DNA from: Alligator mississippiensis
Taxonomy: Eukaryota; Chordata; Crocodylia; Alligatoridae
Length of the DNA: 64,000 nucleotides
Direction: 5' to 3'
Assembly (NCBI RefSeq): GCF_030867095.1
Contig: NC_081830.1
Location: 36,749,832 to 36,813,831, forward strand
The notes under the pieces were generated by a model. It made no database searches, was not told where the DNA came from, and saw only the letters and a program-made list of their open reading frames with translations. The position numbers and the translations under genes are program-made. Every line of letters begins with the position of its first letter. The stretch's first letter is position 1. This document shows, in pieces, positions 13,399 through 21,849 of this stretch.

Positions 13399-13839
13399 AC
13401 AGGGCTGCCAAACATGACCCATGAAGCTGTTCTACCCAGCCCTCTGGGCCACCAGAAAATGGGGATGTGGCTAGGGGGAATGGCCCGCTGCAGAACCTGG
13501 GGCACTTGCCCGTGGTGAACTTGGTGATGAAGCAGCAGGAGGCTGGACTAGGGCAGATACGGCCTCCTTACTCCTCCAACCACTTTGCTGTTCAGCACTG
13601 CTGCATGCCCCAGATCAGAGCTGGAGCTGCCACCTTTGCAGGGGGCATGGAGCAGCATCAGTGGGGGAAGCAACCCCAGCTCTAGAATGGGGCGTGTGTC
13701 AGGAGCTGGAGCTGCTGCTGCCATGGGCCCCAGGTCAGAGCCAGAACTACTGGCACTGTGTACCCCAGGCTAGATCTGGCCTGCAAGGAGCCCCACAGCC
13801 TGGATCCAGCCCAGAGCACAGGGGAGTTTGACACCCCTC
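13399..13839. mobile_element. Non-autonomous hAT element with 8-bp TSD
   Basis: It begins ACAGGGCTGCCAAAC and ends GTTTGACACCCCTC, imperfect inverted termini of the CAGGGGTGTCAAAC type. It is flanked by the 8-base duplication CTCTAAAA at 13391-13398 and 13840-13847. The interior is GC-rich with no transposase. Eight-base duplications and these ends are hallmarks of the hAT superfamily. Confidence 0.75.
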
Positions 13840-14704
13840 CTCTAAAACAAGAGGGAGAGCTTTTTAATTAACCTTTAAAGACTTTACTCATGCACAACTC
13901 AAGAAGAGTAGCTCTGGGGTTTCTGCACTGCCCTCCTCAATCAGTCATGCTAGGCTGCGACAGAGGAATGACAGCCCTTCTAGCCCTAGGGAAGGGGTCA
14001 GCACCATTGTCTGGCAGCGCCAAAATGACCCAGTACAGGTGAAGCACTGGCCACCCTGCAGCAACAGCCGGGCACGGCCCCGCCACCCAGGCCCCTGCTC
14101 GGCAGGCAGCTCTGCCCCACGGCTAGCACCTGCTCTATCACATCACCCAGATCTGAGGCCAAGTTCAATTCTCTGCTCCACGAGTGAAATAACTTCCGCG
14201 GCAGCTCAGCCTTAAGCAAGCACCCCTGCCCCGCGCGGGAAGCCAGGCAAGGACTGCAGCCCACAGCGGGAGCCGTTCAGCCCAGACTTTCTCCTCCGTC
14301 ACAAACTCCTCCCTCCCCTGCCCTGCCCTGGCCCGGCGGCCAGGCAACAAGAGCAGCCCCGGGCTCCACGCAGCGCTGGGCCGGGCAGTGGGGCAGGACA
14401 GACACACGGACCCGGCCGGCGCCCCGCAGTCGAAAGGAAGCAGAGCGGGAAGAGGGCGGCGGCGGCGGCCCGGCAGCGGCCCCAGCTCTGGGGAGCCGTC
14501 CCACGCGTGTCCCGCCCGCACCTGCTGCAGCCATGCACACGCGGGCACCCCGGGGGGCTTCGCTCCACAGCCCCCCGGCGCCCCCGCTTTGTCCCGGTGC
14601 GGGAGCGCCCCGCCCCCCCGCAGGCCGTTGGTCGCACACGTGACTTCCCCTCCCTCCCCCCCCGGACAGGGGCGCGGGCAGGTGGGAGCCCCCCGCCGAC
14701 TCAC

Positions 14705-14790
14705 CGGCAGCGCCCGGGGCTCCCGCCTCCGGGAGGCCGCCGAGGGGGCGCTGGGGCGGGTCGGGGCGGGAACCTGCTACAATGGCGGCG
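14705..14790 (-). other. PAK2: Probable non-coding exon 1 of PAK2 (5' UTR)
   Basis: On the minus strand the sequence reads GGGCGCTGCCG followed by GTGAGTCGG, a near-consensus splice donor with exon end at 14705. The 5' limit is unknown; I place it provisionally near the YY1-like ATGGCGGC element, which often sits at or just after start sites. No conserved coding frame is present, consistent with PAK2 having its start codon in a later exon after a long first intron. Confidence 0.45.
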
Positions 14791-14908
14791 GCGGCGGGAC
14801 CCACCGAGGCGGCGGCGGCCGGAGGGGGAAGCGGAACCGCCGCGCGTGGCCACAGCCCGGGAGGGGAAGGGGCGGGGCCGGCCGTGCGTCACCAGCGGAA
14901 TGGGAGGA

Positions 14909-14962
14909 ACTACGGTTCCCGACGTGCTGTGGGGCGCGAGAAGCCTACAACTCCCAGCGTGC
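14909..14962 (+). promoter_or_regulatory. Two tandem ZNF143/THAP11 (SBS)-like sites
   Basis: ACTACGGTTCCCGACGTGC (14909-14927) and CCTACAACTCCCAGCGTGC (14944-14962) both resemble the known ACTACAATTCCCAGCATGC motif. They lie in the same orientation exactly 35 bases apart. ZNF143 sites mark CpG-island promoters. Confidence 0.65.
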
Positions 14963-15070
14963 ACCGCGCGGGGGGGGGGGGAGAAGCAGGGGGCGCGAGG
15001 CCTGCTGGGGACTGGAGCCGGCAACTTTTGTCAGGTGACCGCGGTCCCAAGCGGCGGGAGCCCTCCCCCG

Positions 15071-15078
15071 TGACGTCA
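15071..15078. promoter_or_regulatory. Palindromic CRE (CREB/ATF site)
   Basis: TGACGTCA, a full consensus cAMP response element, at the upstream edge of the CpG island relative to the inferred minus-strand gene. Confidence 0.65.
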
Positions 15079-15535
15079 CGAGGCCCGTGCTGCACCGGGC
15101 CCCACTGCCCGGGGGTCTGCACGCTTGGGCACGCCCGCACCCCTTCTGAAGGCTGAGCCATGGCCAGAGGATCATGGGCCTTATTGACGACCAAAAACGG
15201 CAATTTTCCCGTAGGAACGAGAATAAGTGTCAGAGCCTAACTCGGCCGGGGTTTCTGGTACACGGAAGCCCGGGATTCCCTGCCGGGGGGAAGGGGCAGC
15301 ACTTCTCTCCCTGGCTTCGGGGCAGAGAGAAGGAGAAGACAGGCAGGGATTCACACAGGCCCCCAAAGGGCAAAATCATTACTACCGTCCCCCCATAGCA
15401 GGCCCTGCTAGCATCAGGCGAGGGCACGCAAGTTGCAAGGGTGCAAATCAAGCACCCGCAGTGACTAACGAGCCAGAGGAAGCAGCCAGCTGGTGATTGC
15501 ACAGCACCCTACCAGCAGCTGGCAATTTGGGGTCC

Positions 15536-15800
15536 AGTGATTCCCACCCAGGGGCGACCAGCGATTCTCTCCCGTCAAGGGTGCCACATAACGTTAGCAC
15601 CGCTAGATGTGGAAACTGGTTCATCAGATATCCCCAGCTAGGAGGGAGCCATGGTGTTAAAACCACTGTCACCCATTGTGGGCTTTGAGTTCTTTGCAAG
15701 AGAAGAACTGCTCCGCTTCTGCAGTCAGAAAACAAGTGCAAACTAAGCTGGCATTTTCCAAGGGGTGCCACGAGCCGAAAAGGGTTGAGAAGCCCTGTCA
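15536..15800. mobile_element. Non-autonomous hAT-type element, copy B
   Basis: It starts CAGTGATTCCCACC and ends GGGTTGAGAAGCCCTG. Internal blocks (AGGGTGCCACATAACGTTAG, GAGTTCTTTGCAAGAGAAG) are shared with copy A at 5.1 kb and, inverted, with copy C at 61.7 kb. No convincing target-site duplication is seen here. Confidence 0.6.
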
Positions 15801-15809
15801 GAGACCTGT

Positions 15810-16680
15810 AGAGAGCTGACAGAGAGAGGTAGAGATGAAGGGGGAGCTCTCCTCATCTAAACTTGTGTCTAAAACCAATGACTTCTGCCTTCCTGAATTT
15901 CCTTTGAAACTGGATAGGTTTCCTCAATACTTACTTTGTTGATTCAAAAGCATTTACGCACTGTCTCCTTGGAATCCAGGCGTCTCTCTGAAATAAAAGA
16001 CATGAGTGAGGTCATTTATTCTGGGTTTGTGACAGTTATGAAAGGATGTCTGGAGCACCAGGTGGTCACATTTCAAATTCCTGCAGATACACTTCACTCA
16101 TCCTGCTTCTTGCCCTTAAGGTTTTGGAAGGAGCCAGTTCCTCTGTCACCATTGCTGAAGGCTTAACCCTTGCATTGCCCGTTAGGGCCTTGTGGTGCCT
16201 CAAGTGTGTAGACAACTGCTGGGCAGCTCACAGCTTAGTTTTCCATTCCTCTCTAAAGCAACTAAAGGGTCTTGGGGGAGAGTGGAGGCTCAAACACTGA
16301 AAATGGCAGCAGTGTACCTGTTGCCATCCTCCACTACTCATGGGGTAAATCACCACATCTTCCTACTGCCTTTATGTGGCAACAGAAGCAGCAACAACCA
16401 TTTAGTCAGCAACCTACTGGTCAATCATGACTTGGCCAGAACCTGAATATGACCTCCCAGCCCACCCATGATTTGTAGGCCCATAAACCATGACAGGAGC
16501 CTGACTCCAGAGATTTTAACTGCACAGGTCTAGAAGCACTAAGTCTGCTTTATGTTTAGCTGACTTCCAGGACAGCTTTGAACAGCAGAGAGCACAACAC
16601 TACTCAACACCACTATTCCTTCTTCCCGTTTCCCAAATTCCAAAGCAGCTGCCTTATTACTCCTTCACAAGTTGCCAGCA
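15810..16680. other. Non-coding spacer upstream of the inferred PAK2 promoter
   Basis: No recognisable exon, RNA or repeat. Short open frames here match nothing I know. Confidence 0.3.
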
Positions 16681-16683
16681 GAT

Positions 16684-17224
16684 CAGGGGAAGTGATTATT
16701 CCCCTCTAATCAACACTGGTGAGGCCATATCTGAACTACTGTGTTCAGCTTTGTCTCCTCTCCCCTACAAAAAGGATGTGCACAAATTAGTCCAGCAGGA
16801 AACAACAAAAATGGCTAGAGGGCTGGAGCACATGATTTATGAGGAAAGGCTGAGGGAACTGGTTTTATTTAATCTGGAGAAGAGAAGACTGAGAGGGGAT
16901 CTAATAGCAGCCTTTGACTACCTGAAAGTGCTTCCAAAGAGGATGGAGCTGGACTGTTCTCAGTGGTAGCAGATGACAGAACAAGGAAGGTCTCAAGTTG
17001 CAGCAAGGGAAGTCTAGGTTAGATATTAGGAAAAACTCTCTCACTAGGAAGGTAATAAAGCACTGGAACAGACTACCCAAAAAGGTTGTGGAATGTCCAT
17101 CCTTAGGTTTTTAAGACTTGGCTAGACAAATTCTTGCCTGGGGATGGTCCTGCTTTGAGCAGGGGGTTGGACTAGATGACCTCCTATCATCCCTTCCAAC
17201 CTTAATTTTCTATGATTTTATGAT
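16684..17224 (+). mobile_element. CR1 LINE, 5'-truncated 3' end
   Basis: The plus-strand frame encodes the conserved CR1 C-terminus with [19 protein letters not shown] and [13 protein letters not shown] (within 16751-16969). It is followed by a degraded 3' end with GGGGTTGGACTAGATGACCT and a terminal TTCTATGATTTTATGAT. Frameshifts and stops break the frame after about 16965. Confidence 0.9.
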
Positions 17225-17337
17225 ATGGCAGTCACCACAGTTCTCCAGGTATCAGTCATAATGGGAAACACTGGCACATTAGACATGCACAAAAACAAGA
17301 ACTCCATTTAACTTAAAGACAGCCTTTTTTATGAAGG

Positions 17338-17440
17338 CACAGGTCAACAACCTATGGCCCATGAGTTGGATCCAACCCAGAGTCATTTTATCGAGTCATA
17401 GAGGTAGTATTCTGTAGCATTCCAGCACCCAAGGAGGCTT
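17338..17440. mobile_element. hAT-like left end fragment
   Basis: CAGGTCAACAACCTATGGCC is a CAGGGGTNNNCAAAC-type terminus followed by a GGCCCATGAG block seen in several elements of this window. The other end could not be placed. Confidence 0.35.
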
Positions 17441-17606
17441 AGCCCATGCTGTGGACAGGTGGTGGGGAGAAACATCAGGGAGAAATGGTGGCAGAGGCAT
17501 CTGGGTTGGAAGTGCTGGCCTGCCTCTGACTCAAAATGAGTTTTGGCCTGCTGCTTTTAAAGTGCCACGGACTGCTTTACTAAGGGAATATTTAAGAGTT
17601 CAGACA

Positions 17607-18530
17607 TTTGGGGTGCATCCACACATGCAGACATGCATGCTTGCACCAGCTCAAATAGGACTGGCACAAATTTGAGCCGGGGATTTTTGCCTCGGTGCAC
17701 GTGCCCAAACAAGCACTTTGGTGTGGGGCAAGTTGTGGCACTTGGGGCAAAATAACCCTGCCCAGCTCCTTCTGGATCTGCAGCCAGCACAGAAGCGACC
17801 CAGCGCAATGGCGCATGGGGCCCGTGCCCGCAGGACCCGGTCCAGTGCGACAGGCAGTCCCCATGAGTGGCATGGGGCCCCAGTTGACAGCCCAAGCAGT
17901 CCCAAACTGCCCAAAAGCGCACAGCACCAAGCTAGGCCACGCTCACGTGATATGGCAGAGGCAGTGTGGATGCCAGGCGGCCAGGGACAAGCAGCACTGC
18001 CCCTACTGCCCCACACCATGTGGGGAGGTTGTGCCACGAGGCTTCCAGCGCACCCGATCACCACTGCTGCTGCTAGTAAGCTGCAGGGGGGCTGGGGCTG
18101 GGCAGGGGACACGTGAGCCCTGTGGGGGGCAGGCGGGAGACCCACCCCTCCCGAGCTGCCCCTCAATGGTCCCTCGCACCCTCAATAGTCCCCCCCCCGC
18201 TCCTTTAGGCCCCCACACCCCCTACTTACCTGGAACATAGCCCGGATCCAGGTCACAGCAGCCTGCACCGCTGTTTGCCTTGCACTCTGGCTGGCTATCA
18301 GAGCATCTCTGTGGAAGAGCCAAGCTTTCAGTTGCCTGCCCCACTTTTTTCCCCCCAGGGTATTTTTTGATACCTGGATCTACATGTATCAAATTCTGAC
18401 CCTGCACTGCAAATATGCAGTGCAGGAAATTTTTTTTGGTCCCAGCGTGCCTCTTGCATCATCTCAAACTGATTTGGGACACTGCGACAGGCACATGCAC
18501 ACTGAGCTGGATGCATCCTTGGAATCCAAA
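17607..18530. mobile_element. Possible DNA transposon with GC-rich interior
   Basis: GGGTGCATCCACACATGC near 17611 and the complementary GGATGCATCC at 18509-18518 could be inverted ends. The interior is GC-rich (17700-18230) and unlike its AT-rich flanks. It contains a perfect short hairpin at 18401-18426. No transposase is seen and the boundaries are uncertain. Confidence 0.35.
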
Positions 18531-20130
18531 ATGCTACCATTATTAGTATTGTCCCCTGGCTACTAAACTTGCTTAAACCTTCTAAAGATTAACCCTAATA
18601 CTAATACCATGTTGTTAATTCCATAATTAAATTCCCATCTCTGCTAGAAATTCAGAAATAAAAAAGCCTTTTTGCTAAGAAAAGCAGAAGTGCTCCATTT
18701 CTCTCGGACTAAACATTGAAATAATTGCCATAACCATTAGAAAAGCTAAGAAGTATATCCAGCTGCATGCTACATATGCACCAATAAACCAGGATCTAAC
18801 TAAACTGCAGTCAGGGGAGGATCCAGGGGGCATGGGGAGTGAGTGCAGTGGTGCAGTTGCACTCCCCTTTGATTTCTTCTCCATTCAAACTTTAAGACAA
18901 ACTGCATAGGAGAGAGGGCAGAATTTCTGTTCAGGCAGTACTGAGGGAGTCAAATGACTTCATGGCTCACTACAATGTACCTGATTCCTACTAATCTATC
19001 TTCACTCCACAAGCATTAGTGAACCTCTTTCCTTTTAAATGGTCTTGATTTCCATTAATCAAGTTATCCTTCCCTCTGCAATTTTGCTGTCTTTTAATTG
19101 TTCATGGTAATCTTTCTCTTCTATTTCATATGCCTGCAGACCATTTTTAGTTCTAGCTAAAACCCTTAAGTCAGACATAGAAATATTGCTTAGGCGAACA
19201 TTAACTCAGGTGTGGAAATTACTGACAATGAAGTGTTGGCTAAACTATCAAGATGCTCAAGGCTACGTTTTGTTTAACAAATCTAAATAAGATGTACAAT
19301 TAATTATAATGACTGCAAGACTACTAAAACAGAATTTTTGGACTATTTTGGCTTAGCTCATCTTGTTTTTTAAACTTAATATATAAGCTTGCATATTAGT
19401 ATATATTCTAAAAATGTTATATTTGTTTTTGCTTTAATCTAGCTTTAATATAGCACTGGGTCTGCAGCACATTAGTAAATCTTTTAGTTTCTCTTTAACT
19501 GGAAAAAATACATGTTGTGTTCAAAGTGATGCTGAACCACACCACCTGAACCACCCTTTTCAAAATCCTAGATCTGCCTATCACTGTAAGTATGCCTAAA
19601 TACTAGTTATTCATTTCATACAAACCATCAGCTTAAGGACAACAATGACTTTCACCTATGCAACTCATTGAAAGCAAAAAAGGCAGTCCCTCCTAGTTCA
19701 GTTTATAATCATGGACTCCATTCTACAGTCTTAGTACACTGTCATTACTTAAATGTCTCAACTATATGCTCCTTAAGTTTTACCACTCAAGGTATTTTTT
19801 TTCCGTTCTTCCAGAAACTGACCCATTTGTTTTCATTGCATGATGCTATCAGGCAGACTGACCCATTTAAAATGGTTCAGACTGAGATTTATCAGACATT
19901 AATGTGATTTTGAAAAAACAAAAGGAAGAAACATTTAAAAGAGAACCATCTGCCAAAGCTGGGCAGTATTTCATGATGGCACAAGTCCAAGGATCAGTCT
20001 GCAATATAAACCACATGTGTGGATAGAAAATAGCACAAAAACACACTCAAATTTGGAAATTAAAAAATAAACAACCAAGGACAAATTAAACAATAGCTCA
20101 GAGCTGATTTTATCCCAGTCCAGCTGCTCA
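18531..20130. other. AT-rich spacer without recognisable features
   Basis: No conserved protein, RNA gene or clear repeat was recognised. Confidence 0.3.
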
Positions 20131-20138
20131 GATATGAT

Positions 20139-20717
20139 TATCAGTTTCCCTTGCCAGCCACGGTTTTGCCAACCACAGTTTTGAGTATCCACACTTAATA
20201 TTCTATATACCATTTTGGCTACCATGGTATACAGTTTTGAGTAACCACGGTTTTCCATGCCCACGCATCAGCCTGCCACCTGCCATTTCAAACAACCCGC
20301 GCTCTTGCTAGCCACTTGTGGCGCTCCCATCTCCTCACTCACACAGTCTCGCATTGTGCTTCACACTATTAACCATCCAGTTGCAGGTACTCTGCATTTG
20401 TCTTCCAATTTCTTTGAGATTTTTGCATTTTGCCCTTAATCATGGCCTCTAAGCAAGTGAGTGGTGAAGGTGAGCAATTTGTGAAGAGAGCAAGGAAAGT
20501 GATGTCCTTGGAAACAAAAGGAGTTGTTGAATCATCTAGCACATGTAGAGAGTCTGGCGAATATAAACAATGATTTTTATACATTGTATGTTCCTTTATT
20601 ATTCATATTCAAGTCCCATACCCTATTTTTCCCATAACCCTTTTGTCTTACCAACCACGTTTTGCTATCCATGGAAACTTTTAGGAGCCTAACTCCCTCA
20701 GTTGGTGAGGGAAACCT
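20139..20717 (+). mobile_element. Tigger-like (pogo) DNA transposon, internally deleted
   Basis: The ends are imperfect inverted repeats: CAGTTTCCCTTGCCAGCC at the left, and the complement of GGTGAGGGAAACCTG at the right, next to a TA. Subterminal repeats of the CCAACCACGGTTTT type occur at both ends. Inside, 20442-20573 encodes the start of a pogo/Tigger-class transposase; the rest of the transposase is missing. The family (Tc1/mariner superfamily) uses TA target sites. Confidence 0.7.
20442..20573 (+). pseudogene. Truncated Tigger-like transposase N-terminus
   Basis: The 43-codon frame starts MASKQVSGEGEQFVKRARKV and continues MSLETKGVVE. It resembles the MASKR...KKRRKVxTLExK beginning of Tigger/jerky/CENP-B-type transposases, just ahead of their first helix-turn-helix domain. 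It stops at TGA after about 43 residues because the remainder (DNA-binding domains and DDE catalytic core) is deleted. It is not expected to be functional. Confidence 0.6.
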
Positions 20718-20759
20718 GTAAATAGGTAACAAAGTCTATCTGCAATTCTTTTCTTTAAC

Positions 20760-21010
20760 TTCTCCCTTTCCCCAAACAGATGCAAAAGGAGTTGTGAACT
20801 GAGGTAGTGCATGAAGTAGACACAGCCATCATCATCCAGCACTGAATTGAGGGAGAACAAGAAACCAGGGTTGGAGCACTTGTCAACCTGCAGTAGGAGA
20901 AGTCACAAGACGAGCTCTTTGAGTTTCAGCAGAAGATGAAGAATGATGCCCATGAGATCCTGAGGCTGTAGCTGTGGAAGATAATGAAAGGCTGATTTGG
21001 CTAATGAGAT
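20760..21010 (+). pseudogene. Possible gene or transposon-protein relic (coiled-coil-like)
   Basis: In one frame the stretch reads KSQDELFEFQQKMKNDAHEI (20903 onward), glutamine- and charge-rich like a coiled coil, but the frame has several stops. It may be a processed pseudogene or a piece of a transposon accessory protein. I do not recognise the family. Confidence 0.25.
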
Positions 21011-21082
21011 GACCATGTTGGTCAAATACAGGCCACACAAAGAAATATGACAAACAGAAGCTGAAGGCAGGGACTTTCTCTT

Positions 21083-21088
21083 TTTATT
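21083..21088 (-). other. PIGX: Candidate poly(A) signal of PIGX
   Basis: AATAAA on the minus strand, about 600 bases beyond the PIGX stop codon. It is the nearest canonical hexamer I noticed downstream. Confidence 0.35.
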
Positions 21089-21693
21089 ACATGTGTAATT
21101 TTATAAAAAGAACTACCTAGATTTAATAACCTTTTGCCATACAGGAAATAGAAGACTTCCCCACAATCATATTGTATGCTCACAATGCCCCCTACTGTCA
21201 AATAAAGCACAGAGCAGACATTTCTATTAACCTGGAGCCATTCAGTTTTTCCACCAATGAAGCAATTTCCTCTCTCTGTTTCCTGATATTTCTCAACAGT
21301 TCTAATGACTTCCCTCCAGTCTTCCGAACATTTGTTTCCAAGTCAGTACTGTTTCACTAGCTTTGAGAGTTATTCATCCGTCTTCTAATTCACACCATAA
21401 ATATCTTGACATCTCTTCCAAATTTTTAATGCCAATTTCAAGTCACCTAAATGCAACTAACAGCATTCAATGTTCTATCAAACAGGGGTCAATTGTGTTT
21501 CACCCATGTAGAAATTCTTTCTTGTTCTATGGGTCTAGATCAAAAGAGCCATGATCTCAGAACGGACTTTAGGCACAACCATAACACAAACAAACAACAG
21601 TAAACTACACTCCACATATAGAGACTTTAATAGGAAACCAATACTCACTCTCAATCCATATGGCTTCATACAATAAGGCCATGTTTGGTTTCA

Positions 21694-21849
21694 CTATGAG
21701 CAGTTCACCAGGAAGAAGTGACCATGTTTGCATACGGCTGCAAGAACCAGACTCAAACACAAGACTGTGGTAAGAAGTGTCACTGCACATACTAAGGAAC
21801 TGTGTTGCTTGAGTCCCACTGGAACCTGCAGAATCAGTTCCTTATTTAC
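21694..21849 (-). CDS. PIGX: PIGX last coding exon (transmembrane helix and tail)
   Basis: The acceptor is TCTTCATAG. It encodes VNKELILQVPVGLKQ, a hydrophobic helix (SLVCAVTLLTTVLCLSLVLA) and the tail KHGHFFLVNCS before TAG. Human PIG-X ends KYGHFSL, so this tail is slightly longer. Confidence 0.95.
   Translation of the reverse strand, partial: VNKELILQVPVGLKQHSSLVCAVTLLTTVLCLSLVLAAVCKHGHFFLVNCS

Larger units (their letters stand above)
14180..15130 (-). promoter_or_regulatory. PAK2: CpG-island promoter, inferred PAK2
   Basis: About 950 bases are extremely GC- and CpG-rich, unlike the AT-rich surroundings, and no TATA box is apparent. It contains a YY1-like ATGGCGGC site (14779-14789), a GC box GGGGCGGGGCC (14869-14879), two ZNF143/THAP11-like sites (14909-14927 and 14944-14962) and a palindromic CRE (15071-15078). 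A strong minus-strand splice donor lies at 14704. In other amniotes PAK2 follows PIGX on the same strand, which fits a minus-strand gene here. Gene identity is by synteny only, since no coding exon is in view. Confidence 0.6.

Noticed and set aside
1-14700. PAK2 coding exons
   Set aside because: Searched for the conserved N-terminal MSDNGELEDKPPAPP and kinase motifs on the minus strand and saw none. They probably lie left of the window.
14277-14804. 175-codon minus-strand open frame beginning MGPAAAAIVAG
   Set aside because: It reads through the strong splice donor at 14704 and is low-complexity. A 5' UTR exon is a better explanation.
14388-15038. 216-codon plus-strand open frame in the CpG island
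   Set aside because: Composition is a by-product of extreme GC content (long runs of Gly, Arg, Pro). No domain is seen and competing frames are open on both strands.
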